From contig JALIHJ010000018.1 of NCBI GenBank assembly GCA_022984795.1, positions 234,492-298,491 of the forward strand: a DNA stretch of 64,000 nucleotides, read 5' to 3'. The position numbers were made by a program, and so were the translations under genes. Source of the DNA: Fabrea salina. Its lineage: Eukaryota > Ciliophora > Heterotrichea > Heterotrichida > Fabreidae. Below are positions 15,578 through 24,504 of the stretch, in pieces; positions within the stretch are counted from its first letter, which is position 1, and every line of letters begins with the position of its first letter. The notes beneath the pieces are model-generated. The model had not been told where the DNA came from. It saw only the letters and a program-made list of their open reading frames with translations, and ran no database searches.

Positions 15578-18000
15578 ATGCTTCACTTGCTTTGTCTGTT
15601 TGTGTTCTCAACTTTTGCTTGCAAGTTCGAAAACGGGACTATAGAAAGCTGTGATTTGGAGTCTGTGAGTGTGAGTCCAGGTTCGGATTTAGGGACTGTG
15701 TTGTGCAGTGACACTAACAAAAACCAAGCACTCAACCTTGCACCCGGGAATTATTCCATTACTTTTACTTGTGCTCTGAGCTCCATTGTGCAGGTGAAGG
15801 GGGCTTCCAAGGAAGGAACTACTTTGACCTTCATCCAAAACCACATGGTAATTGAGACTTCCAAACTCATTAGCTTCGAGAACCTGACTCTGGAAGGCAG
15901 CAGTGCTACTCAGCCCAGACTAACCCATCAGCTAAGTTCTGGTTAGTCAACGTGGACGTTAAGGACTTCAAGGACTCCTCACAAAGCGTCATAAAGACCT
16001 CGGAGGAACTCTACATAGTCAACTCTACTTTCAAAAGCATTGAGGGCAACACCTTCGAAGGGGCAGCAATCACAGCATCCAACTCCTGGATGGTTATCAA
16101 AAACACTCTGTTTGAAGACTGCTCTAACCGAAGAGACTCCTTAGTCAAAGTAATGCTTTCAAGCCAGTTGACTATGGAAAACACAGAGTTCAGAGGTGGT
16201 TCAGGTGCCCAGCTTAAGTTGTTGAGTGGAGCAAGTGGCAAGTTAGAAGACACGACTTTTAGAAGAACCGAGTCTGTGTGCATTCAAGCTACTGACTCTA
16301 GTTACTTGGAGTGCACAGACTGCTCTTTCCAAAACAACTCAGACTTTGCCATCAAAGCTGAAGCAAATTCAAGCTTCTCTTTGGACTCAAACAGGTTCAT
16401 TAACAACTCAGCCCAAAAAGAGTCAGGTATGATACTGTCTAACTTAGGAAGTGGAGTTAGTACTGTCAAGAACTCAGTCTTTTCCAGCAACCATGCAGTT
16501 TACTACAGTTGCATAAACATTGTAGGTTCGGCTGTTAGGTTTGAAAACATTACACTGGAAAAGAATTCGGGTGAGTATCCCAATATTTATGCTACTTTCT
16601 CCCAGGTTCATATCTCTGACTCTACTTTTAGGGACCAAGAAAGTCAAGCTGGAGCCTTTTTGTACTCAACTTCAAGCAACATCACCATTGAGGGAAGTTC
16701 TTTCACCAACGGAACTTCTAGAACTGACGCAGGAGCTATCTGGATGTCCCACAGTACCATCTCAATCAGCAATAGCAAGTTCACTGACACTAAGGCTAAG
16801 CAAAAGGGAGGGGCCATTCATGGTATGCTCAACTCAACTTTGACTATAAGCAACTCAGTGTTCAGTAACACTAGGGCAGAACTGCAAGGAGGCACTATAA
16901 ATTACGAAGAAAGTTACTTGAACCTTGTGAACTGTAGCATTTACAACTCATCAAATAGTCCTATCGGTGGGCGATACGCAAAGGACACCCTAATCACTGA
17001 CTCAGTACTTGAAGACTGTTCAAGTTCATTTGGTGCTGTAGTTGTTATATATGAAGCTGGACTTACAAAGATCAAAGGGTCCACTTTTAAGAACTGCGTG
17101 AATGATTTTCAGTATCCAATTATCTTTTTGGGTTACGACTACCTCTATGATAACAACCCAGACGAGAACGAGATTTCAAACTGCCAGTTTATCAACAACA
17201 CTTCTATTGGGACAGGAGGTGGTGTTTACGCTAAAAACTTGAAACTCAAAATAGAGAACTGCACTTTCTCATCCAACAGTGCTATACAAGGAGGAGCAGT
17301 ATACTTAGAGTCACCTGATAACAAAAATGCCACCTTCAAGATCTACAACTCCTTCTTCGACTCAAACAAGGCTTCACTGCAAGGAGGAGCTATTAAGTGG
17401 GACCACTACAGACCCCAACTTAAGAACGTGACCTTCAGCAACAACTCCGCAGTCTATGGAAACGACTTGGCTTCTTACCCTGTGTCTATGGTAGCTGTAG
17501 ACCAGAACGGAACTCCAACCAGGAACCTCCAAGGAACTGAGTATCCTTTGATTGGCCAGTCTACTTCTGCTCCTGGCCAGCTGATGCAAGAACCCATTTG
17601 AGTGGCCTTGGTGGACCAGTACGGCAGTATAGTTTCTGTGGACAACTCAAGTGAAGCCTACGTTGGAACCCAGAACCCAAGTTTGATTGTTTCTGGAAAA
17701 ACGACACAAGTAGCTTCCAAGGGCATCTTCACCTTCGACTCAGTTGAGGTCTACGGAAAACCTTCCTCAGAAGTCCAACTCGAAATCACTACTTCTTCGA
17801 TTGACCAAACCAAAAAGCTGAGTGTCAACGACACTGCAGAGTACAACCCCAAAGTTCTGTTTTTGCTGAAACTGAGGGACTGCCAAAAGGGCGAAGCTAG
17901 GCTAGTTGACAGGTGCTCTCTGTGCGAAGAGGACACTTACAGTTTGTCTCCAGAACAAACCTGCACCAACCGTCCAGAGACACCAATTAACTTTAAATAA
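15578..18000 (+). pseudogene. Broken Pmp-type beta-helix surface protein gene (frameshift, in-frame TGA, lost C-terminus)
   Basis: The frame starts with a signal peptide (MLHLLCLFVFSTFACKF) at 15578 and stops at TAG 15944-15946. Homologous sequence continues in another frame from about 15919 (AKFWLVNVDVKDF). No GT...AG stretch of 15 or 16 nt restores the frame, so a one-base loss is likely. The second frame runs through about 20 beta-helix coils with motifs like SKFTDTKAKQKGGAIHG and FSNNSAVYGND, the polymorphic-membrane-protein type repeat. It stops at TGA 17599-17601 and the same frame continues (VALVDQYGSIV) to TAA 17998-18000. Intact family members usually go on into Cys-rich repeats and membrane helices; here only CSLCEEDTYSL is left. 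Either a decaying gene or sequencing error; TGA readthrough is a third option. Confidence 0.75.
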
Positions 18001-18015
18001 CCTCTCATATTAACT

Positions 18016-20121
18016 ATGAGATCAGAGTTGAAAGTCTTATCTTTACTAGGGTTCCTTCTTTATATTGGGTCATGGGTATTCACTTTCAAGCCCACTCACC
18101 AACCCGAACTCGATCCTTGGACTTCATCTAAAAGCAGTTCATACATGCCTGACTCAGAAATTTACAAGTGCAGTACTTGTTCCTGGAACAAGTACACTCC
18201 CAACAAGTTCTTTAAGAACCTAGACCCATTTGAAGAGTTCCAGGACGTCCAGATTCCGCAAGAGTTCCCTCCTATACTGTGTCTGCCTGAGAGTTTTGGT
18301 TACACACACGAAGAAGCCAGTAATATTTTCAAAGAAGTAAACTTTCCTGACTGCAGAAACAAAGCAGACTACAAAGAAGACTTTCTGGAACTAGACATCC
18401 AAAACAACCAACTCAAAATGGACTGTCCCGACGGCAAAGGTTGGTACTCTTTAGGAATCAACCCTGCTTTAGAAGAACTCGGCAAAAACGAGTACACTTT
18501 TGAGTTGAAAAAGTACCCAGGACATCCCGTTGAACTCACTAAAAACGAAGAATACGCTTACGGAACTTGTAGCTCCAAAACTGAGAACTTAGACCAGGCT
18601 GTTTACAAACACAGACCTAAGTCCAGTGTTCTTTCGAAACCCAAACACTCCAAACCCTTGATAATCCTCAACTTAACTCTAGACTCAGTCAGCAGACGGT
18701 TCTTTTACCGCAAGTTGCCTAAAACAGTGGAGTTCCTGAACAACTTGCAGGGGTACACAGCTTTTGACTTCAAAATACACAACGTAATGGGGGAGTGGTC
18801 AGCTTCTAACGTAGTTCCTCAGGTATGCGGAGACATACTTTTTAAGATGCACCGCGAAAGGATTTACGAAGACCTATTTTATGACAACAGTTTGTGGAAG
18901 TACGCAAATGACTCAGGGTTCGCCACCATGTTTATAGAAGAAGGATGCACGGATGACCTTTCTAAGTACTTAGGCAGAAGACTCAGAGTAGACCACATAG
19001 TTACTTCTTTTTACTGCGCAGCTGGGAAGTTCAGTGGGTTCAAAAACAACCTCCCTGACCAAAGATGCATTGGGCACCATAACTCCCACGTTTATGTGTA
19101 CAATTACATTTCTGAGTTTTCGAAGAACTACAAAGGAATAAACCAGTGGATTTACTCACACATCAACACTGCCCACGAAAAGTCAGGCACTGTCATAAAC
19201 ACTCTTGACTTAGACACTTTGGAGTTTCTAAAGTCTTACCTGCAAGAAAACAAGGACTCCCAGGTAGTGGTGTTTCTCACAGGAGACCATGGCATGAGGT
19301 ACGGAGACTGGTTCAAAAAAGTCGACGGGGCACACGAACACAGACTTCCTTTGGGTGTAGTCATAGCTTCAGACTCTTTGCTAGAAAGTATCGAAGGCGT
19401 GTACGACACACTCACCCACAACTCCAGAAGACTTACATCGAAGCTAGACCTCTACACATCGCAACTGCACTTAGTTGCTGGGACCAAAAAGCACATAACC
19501 AGGGATTCAAAGGACTACTTGAAACTGAAGTCCACAACTTCCAGGGAGTACAAGCCTATAAGCTTGTTTTTTGAAAAGGTTCCTAACAACAGAACTTGCG
19601 AAGACGTTAAGATTCCTTCGTTTTGGTGTTCTTGTTTGAAAATGCAAGAAGTAAAGGAAACTGAGTACCCAGAGTTCATCTACAAGATAGCGCAAGAAGT
19701 AGTTTACCAGATCAACGAAGAAACCAACTCACCCAAGACTTCACCATACTCACACATCTGCCAGAAACTGTCATTAAAGGAAATCACAAAACTGCAGGTT
19801 TTAGCTACTAAAGAAGAGTACTACAAAATGCAGTTCACAGTTAACGAGTCAGACTCAGCCTTGTTTGAAACAGTAGTTTTAGTAACTAGCAAGAAGTACA
19901 ATGCCCGGAACATCAACGAAGCATACCCCTTCTACCCTTACTTCTTTAGAGGCAAGAATTTCAAAGTCATGTACATCAGAAGAGTTGACTCTTACGTAGG
20001 AGTGTGCGAGGACCTTTGCAAAGCCAAAATGATAGAAGCAGAACTCTGTATCTGCCACCCTCTAGAATACATTTTAGAAAAAGAACCTCACTTAAAAAAC
20101 TACCTGGGCACTAGTTATTAA
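18016..20121 (+). CDS. DUF229 / alkaline-phosphatase-fold membrane protein
   Basis: 701 residues. One hydrophobic helix near the N-terminus (VLSLLGFLLYIGSWVFTF) with a short positively charged start suggests a type II membrane protein or uncleaved signal. The core matches the DUF229 family of the sulfatase/alkaline phosphatase superfamily: ILNLTLDSVSRRFFYRKLPKT carries the first metal-site Asp and the position of the nucleophile Ser, and VVVFLTGDHGMRYGDW the second metal-site Asp-His. A Cys-rich C-terminal domain follows (GVCEDLCKAKMIEAELCICH). The substrate is unknown, perhaps phospho- or sulfo-glycans in the secretory path. Confidence 0.88.
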   Translation: MRSELKVLSLLGFLLYIGSWVFTFKPTHQPELDPWTSSKSSSYMPDSEIYKCSTCSWNKYTPNKFFKNLDPFEEFQDVQIPQEFPPILCLPESFGYTHEEASNIFKEVNFPDCRNKADYKEDFLELDIQNNQLKMDCPDGKGWYSLGINPALEELGKNEYTFELKKYPGHPVELTKNEEYAYGTCSSKTENLDQAVYKHRPKSSVLSKPKHSKPLIILNLTLDSVSRRFFYRKLPKTVEFLNNLQGYTAFDFKIHNVMGEWSASNVVPQVCGDILFKMHRERIYEDLFYDNSLWKYANDSGFATMFIEEGCTDDLSKYLGRRLRVDHIVTSFYCAAGKFSGFKNNLPDQRCIGHHNSHVYVYNYISEFSKNYKGINQWIYSHINTAHEKSGTVINTLDLDTLEFLKSYLQENKDSQVVVFLTGDHGMRYGDWFKKVDGAHEHRLPLGVVIASDSLLESIEGVYDTLTHNSRRLTSKLDLYTSQLHLVAGTKKHITRDSKDYLKLKSTTSREYKPISLFFEKVPNNRTCEDVKIPSFWCSCLKMQEVKETEYPEFIYKIAQEVVYQINEETNSPKTSPYSHICQKLSLKEITKLQVLATKEEYYKMQFTVNESDSALFETVVLVTSKKYNARNINEAYPFYPYFFRGKNFKVMYIRRVDSYVGVCEDLCKAKMIEAELCICHPLEYILEKEPHLKNYLGTSY

Positions 20122-20360
20122 CCCATTAAACATGAATAAATGACTTATCATGTTTGATTGTCTAATTAAAAACTAAATCAATGACCAAAAATGAATTCAT
20201 AGTAATAATCAACCAAGCTTAAAAAATAACTAGAGTACTCTTGTCTGTGCTGAGCCCAAACAATTAAAATTTAGGCGCAAAAATAAACCATTTTGGACCA
20301 AACATATTTCTTCACCAGGTAAGCTAAAAAGAAAAATCCCAAAGGATTTATAATAATAAA
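20122..20360. promoter_or_regulatory. Long intergenic region with a hairpin; promoter of the abundant secreted protein gene
   Basis: At 239 bases this is one of the longest same-strand gaps. An 8-bp perfect inverted repeat (AAACATGA at 20128-20135 and TCATGTTT at 20148-20155) starts 7 nt past the DUF229 stop and could form a hairpin in its 3' end. The rest is AT-rich and ends TTATAATAATAAAATG. I found no gene or RNA in it. The extra length before a gene with strongly biased codons suggests a stronger or regulated promoter (inference). Confidence 0.45.
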
Positions 20361-21398
20361 ATGAAGGCTTTGGTATTTGTCTGCCTACTAGGACTAGCTT
20401 TAAGCAGCGGTGCTCACCGTCCCAAACCACCCCAGCCCACCCCCGAACCTGAATTCCTCAGAAGCGTTAGAGGACCTGACGTCAAAGGTGTTTTGGAAAT
20501 CATTGCAGGCCTCCTCGACGGCTTCGGATCTGACATGGGAGTCAACGCTATCCAAGGATGCATTTCTGACGTGAAGACCGTTGGCTCTGAAGTAGAAACT
20601 GCCATTAACGACTTCAAAAGACTTGACTTCTTCGGAATCAAGGACGGAATCCACGAAGTTGCTGAGGCTTTCCAACAAATCCCTGACGCCATCAAGCAGT
20701 GCGAAGCCATCAAAGGAGAAGTAGCTGACGAATTGGCACACGCCATTGACGCCTTCAAGAACCCCTGGTCTCTTTTCTGGAAAGTTGGAAAGAGCTTGTT
20801 GCTCAACGGAAGACAGATCTACAGCGAAATCACCACTGCTGTCAGCGACTGGGACAACTCTGACTGGTTTGGAGTTGGAAAGAACATCGGACAGGCCATG
20901 TACACCATTTTCGACGGTGCTGACGGAGCCACCCCCACTCCCAACACTGCTGACATCGGCCAAATGGTTGCTGGATTCTTGGTTGGAATGGGCTCTGACT
21001 TAGAGATCAGCCAAATCCAAGAGTGCATCTCTGACGATGCTGTAGTTTTGGTCAATGTAGCTGTTGCCTACAAAGACTTCAAAAACGGAACTTTCACTGA
21101 CGTGATGAACGGACTTAGATCTTTGGGAACTGCCTTCCAGTTCTTGCCTGGATCAATCACTTCCTGCACCACTGGCTTCGAAAAGACTGCCTCCGACATT
21201 GAGCACGCTATCACCGCTTTCAAGAGCCCTTGGAGTCTTGTTGTGCACGCTGGAGCAGCTATCCTTGTGGACGGAAAGAACATCTACAGCGAAATCAGCA
21301 CTGCTGTGAGCGACTACCAACAAGGAGACTGGTACAACTTCGGATACTACGCTGGAAAAGCCATGTTCGAGATTGTTCCTCCCGCAAAAAGTAACTAA
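20361..21398 (+). CDS. Secreted two-repeat protein, probably abundant
   Basis: 345 residues with a signal peptide (MKALVFVCLLGLALSSGA) and a short Pro-rich linker. Two repeats of about 150 residues follow. Each contains I...GLLDGFGSDM.VNAIQGCISD or its counterpart FLVGMGSDLEISQIQECISD. Each ends with a shared tail: NGRQIYSEITTAVSDW in the first copy and DGKNIYSEISTAVSDY in the second, then a W/Y-G-G-A pattern. Such repeats occur in secreted ciliate proteins of unknown function. Codons look more biased than in neighbours (mostly AAC, GAC, AAG, GGA, ATC), as seen in highly expressed genes. Each repeat has several Cys, perhaps disulfide-bonded. It could be a granule or phagosome-lumen protein. 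Confidence 0.8.
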   Translation: MKALVFVCLLGLALSSGAHRPKPPQPTPEPEFLRSVRGPDVKGVLEIIAGLLDGFGSDMGVNAIQGCISDVKTVGSEVETAINDFKRLDFFGIKDGIHEVAEAFQQIPDAIKQCEAIKGEVADELAHAIDAFKNPWSLFWKVGKSLLLNGRQIYSEITTAVSDWDNSDWFGVGKNIGQAMYTIFDGADGATPTPNTADIGQMVAGFLVGMGSDLEISQIQECISDDAVVLVNVAVAYKDFKNGTFTDVMNGLRSLGTAFQFLPGSITSCTTGFEKTASDIEHAITAFKSPWSLVVHAGAAILVDGKNIYSEISTAVSDYQQGDWYNFGYYAGKAMFEIVPPAKSN

Positions 21399-21421
21399 CT
21401 TAATCCCTTCTTAATTCAAGT

Positions 21422-24400
21422 TTAATTAGCTAGAAGCTGTGTGAGGATTTGCTGTGCTTCTGGAGTCATTTTGGAACCTACTTCTTGGAAGTGAGGGTCG
21501 TTAGTGTAACCTTTAAGTACGTTTAGAGTTCTTGTTTTAACAGGTTCCTCAACTTTAAAGTTTTCGGGGTCCTGCACACTCATAACTACTCCTTCCACAA
21601 GCATTTTAATGCTTTTTTGTAAGTAAGCACTCATGTCGTAGCCATTCTCAAACAAGAAACAAACGCACTTCAACACAGTTTGCACTTCTCCAATGTCGGC
21701 TTTAATAGGCAGCTGTTCAAACAAGGCAGGAAGAACTTGGTCTAGTGGAAGTGACTGGGGGTTGCTGTACACCATTCGGCAAACAGCTGCTACTGCGTTG
21801 TCCACTGTTTCGGGCTCTTGTTGTGAAGTCAAGAAGGAATTCAGCAGTTCCAAGTACTGCATGTAGTTGCCAGCCAAACTAGGTGCAAACTCGCAAACCA
21901 CTCCTAAGAAGTACAGGGAGTTCCGGTACAAGGACTCCTCTCCAGATTGGAGGTTCCTCAAAGCTAAGTTGGACAAGTCCTCGGAGTACTTAGCAGCCAC
22001 ATAAGGCAAGTTCTGGATGATATCAGCAAGAGCCCCTGTGAACAAGTTCCTGTCTCTGGGGTTCCTTTTGTCATGTGTGAACCTAGCAAACAAAGGCATA
22101 ACTTCTTCGAAGTAAGGACCCATAGCTTCTCCCCACTCTTTGGCTAAGGCGTGGAGGGTGTCTGTGACGTCGCCCATCAGAGTTTCGTCGTGGTCTCCTT
22201 CAGTTTCGTCTCCTTCTTTTTGGCACTCTGCGTCTTCTTCCAAAAGGACTTTAAATGCCTGGATGAACTGAACCATGTAGTTCTCAGGCAGCAGTTCCTT
22301 TTTAATGGACTTAACGAGCTCTTCCACACTTTCAAGGACTCTGCAAACTACTTCTTTGGAGTCGTCTTGTGTAAGCATGTCCAGGTAGTGAGGAACTACG
22401 TTCACAAACCAGAACTGCTGGATGTTTCCGAACCCAACCTTGCTAATGCCTTCAGTTATTTGGGAAGCTGTAGTGACACACTGCATTCGGATGTTTTCGT
22501 GGTAGTACTCAAACAGGTACTCCATGACTTTACTGATCCTTTCAAGGTAAGGAAGTGCTTGGTGAGGGCAGGCTTTGCAGAAATTGCCTACTGTGTGTAA
22601 AGCTGCGGTTTTTTCATCCAAGAAAGCAGTTCTGACTTTAAGGGTGGGCTGGGTTTCTTCGTCTTCCAAATCGTCTTCTACGTGCATTTCAGCAGTTTCG
22701 CAAGAAGTTAAGGCCTGTTCGAATACAGTGTCGAAGTAAGGAGCTGTGTTTTCTTTGAGCAAGTTACTCAAGTTGTAGAAAAAGGCAAAAGCTGCTTCTC
22801 GGAACTCAAGGTTGTCAGTGTTCAGGTACGAGTAAGCCAAGTTAGAAGACTCCTGGATGTAGGGGTTGAACTGTTCCAAAGTCGAACTTGACGCAAGAGT
22901 TCCTAGGCTTTGCAATGAAGAAGCTTTAACTGTCATGTCTGCTTGAGAGTTCAGAATGTTGCCCAGGACCTCCACGATTTTTTGGAAGTAAGGCATAATC
23001 TTTTTGTCAGCTGAAGTAATCACTGAAGCTAAAGCTGAAAGTGCTACTTGCTTGACTTTGGTTTCGAAGTCCCTCACAACTACTTCCAGCAAGGTTCCTA
23101 CCAAGTTTTCCAAGTGGTTTTCTATGTCTTCGTCGAAGCTTTCACAAAAAGTGTCTAGGGCATAAAGTACCCTTTCCATTACTTTCCCCGAACCTTGTTG
23201 TGTCACTTGAATTAGTTTAGGCACTACTTTTTCGTGGTGTTCGTAAATCTCAGGTTTCAAGTGTTCAGCGCAGTAGCCTAGTGAAAGGGAAGCACTTTCT
23301 TTTATGACCTCTTGGGGGTCTTCGAGGGCCTGCAACAACCCTTCAACTACAGCTCCTAGTTCTTGTTTCATGTAGTCTGCACAGCCTTCTGCTATTACTC
23401 CTATAGCTAGCACCCCGGCCTTCCTAACTAGTGTGTTGGGGTCGCTCTTCATTTGGTTGATGTAGTTCATAGCCAAGGGGTAGACTGCTTTGTTAGGCAG
23501 TGAAAGTGAGATTTGGTCCAGAAGTCTCAAAGCCATGTCTACAGGAGAGGACTCCTCCTCTTCAGTTTCACAAGCTATTGAAAAGATGTGCTGCATCAAG
23601 TAACTCAGTGACTCGGAGGTCATTACTTTAGGACTGCGCTCTGCTAGTGTTTCTAAAAAGTCCATTGCGCACTCGCGAGTGCCTAAAGCCAATGCTTTGT
23701 TAGCACCTATTTTTTCTATAGCCATGCGCACAATGAGCTCCAGGTGAGGAGTCATGGATATTCCAGACTCAATCAAAGAGTCAAACACTTCAAACGAAAA
23801 CACCACAAGTTCTTCGTCGTTCAAAGACAAAGCTTCTTCCACCACTTGGAGTATTTTGGGAATCAACTGCACAATGTAGTGCAGGGAAGACTCTTCTTCG
23901 GAGTTAGTGGCGTGGTTCCCAAGTGCTTTGAGTGCATTGCGTCTGATCTCACGAGAAGATGTGTCTTCCAAAGACTTGGCAAACAAGTCCAGTAAGTTTT
24001 GATGATGTGGCTTAAGGAACTCACAAGCAGAGTCACTTTCCATGATTTCGGCAAGCAAGTACAGACCTATTTCTTTGGCTGGCACTGAGTCACTTTCTGT
24101 GCACTGGCTGATGAAAGTTAGTATTTCAGGCCAAGAATTGATGATTTCACTTGCAAGTGTAGCTGTGAGACTGGCAATGTTTTTACGGACCAAAACTTCT
24201 GTTTCTTTAGTTAGTTGGTCAACTAGGGCTTGTTTGATTTGTTGTTGCACGTCTGTGGAAAGTGAAGTCCAGTGCTTGTTGATCTTTTTCCTAAGAAGCA
24301 CAGAAGCCAATTGGCGAATCTGGGCCTCAGAGTTGCTGGTCAGTTGAACCATAAGGTCCTGGACTGACTGCGTAAGTTTTAGGTATCTTTTAAAGTATTT

Positions 24401-24487
24401 TTCGAGTTCTGTGGGGTTTTGGCCCTGGATGACTTGCTGGAGGATAGTTGTGAGTTGTTCTTGGCTGGGTGCTGCAGGGTACTCCAT
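21422..24487 (-). CDS. Importin-beta family nuclear import receptor (importin-4/Kap123-like)
   Basis: 1021 residues of HEAT repeats end to end, the normal size of a karyopherin. The N-terminus (QIRQLASVLLRKKINKHW) matches the Ran-binding first repeats of importin-4/Kap123 and importin-5/Kap121. An acidic loop (EDDLEDEETQPTLKVRTAFLDEKTAAL) in the middle is the feature used by this subgroup to bind Ran and cargo. It carries ribosomal proteins and histones into the nucleus in other eukaryotes. Choice between importin-4 and -5 is by eye. Its start codon is 17 nt from that of the divergent TTLL gene. Confidence 0.92.
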   Translation of the reverse strand: MEYPAAPSQEQLTTILQQVIQGQNPTELEKYFKRYLKLTQSVQDLMVQLTSNSEAQIRQLASVLLRKKINKHWTSLSTDVQQQIKQALVDQLTKETEVLVRKNIASLTATLASEIINSWPEILTFISQCTESDSVPAKEIGLYLLAEIMESDSACEFLKPHHQNLLDLFAKSLEDTSSREIRRNALKALGNHATNSEEESSLHYIVQLIPKILQVVEEALSLNDEELVVFSFEVFDSLIESGISMTPHLELIVRMAIEKIGANKALALGTRECAMDFLETLAERSPKVMTSESLSYLMQHIFSIACETEEEESSPVDMALRLLDQISLSLPNKAVYPLAMNYINQMKSDPNTLVRKAGVLAIGVIAEGCADYMKQELGAVVEGLLQALEDPQEVIKESASLSLGYCAEHLKPEIYEHHEKVVPKLIQVTQQGSGKVMERVLYALDTFCESFDEDIENHLENLVGTLLEVVVRDFETKVKQVALSALASVITSADKKIMPYFQKIVEVLGNILNSQADMTVKASSLQSLGTLASSSTLEQFNPYIQESSNLAYSYLNTDNLEFREAAFAFFYNLSNLLKENTAPYFDTVFEQALTSCETAEMHVEDDLEDEETQPTLKVRTAFLDEKTAALHTVGNFCKACPHQALPYLERISKVMEYLFEYYHENIRMQCVTTASQITEGISKVGFGNIQQFWFVNVVPHYLDMLTQDDSKEVVCRVLESVEELVKSIKKELLPENYMVQFIQAFKVLLEEDAECQKEGDETEGDHDETLMGDVTDTLHALAKEWGEAMGPYFEEVMPLFARFTHDKRNPRDRNLFTGALADIIQNLPYVAAKYSEDLSNLALRNLQSGEESLYRNSLYFLGVVCEFAPSLAGNYMQYLELLNSFLTSQQEPETVDNAVAAVCRMVYSNPQSLPLDQVLPALFEQLPIKADIGEVQTVLKCVCFLFENGYDMSAYLQKSIKMLVEGVVMSVQDPENFKVEEPVKTRTLNVLKGYTNDPHFQEVGSKMTPEAQQILTQLLAN

Positions 24488-24504
24488 TATTATATAGCCT
24501 ATAA

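Noticed and set aside
15900-15955. A 15- or 16-nt intron to repair the beta-helix gene
   Set aside because: The frame change needs a length of 2 modulo 3. GT...AG stretches here are 11 or 16 nt, and none fits frame and the usual GTA start.
20400-20963. Minus-strand open frame of 187 codons opposite the secreted repeat protein
   Set aside because: It mirrors the codon bias of the plus-strand gene, has no plausible domain, and the plus-strand protein has a signal peptide and repeats.
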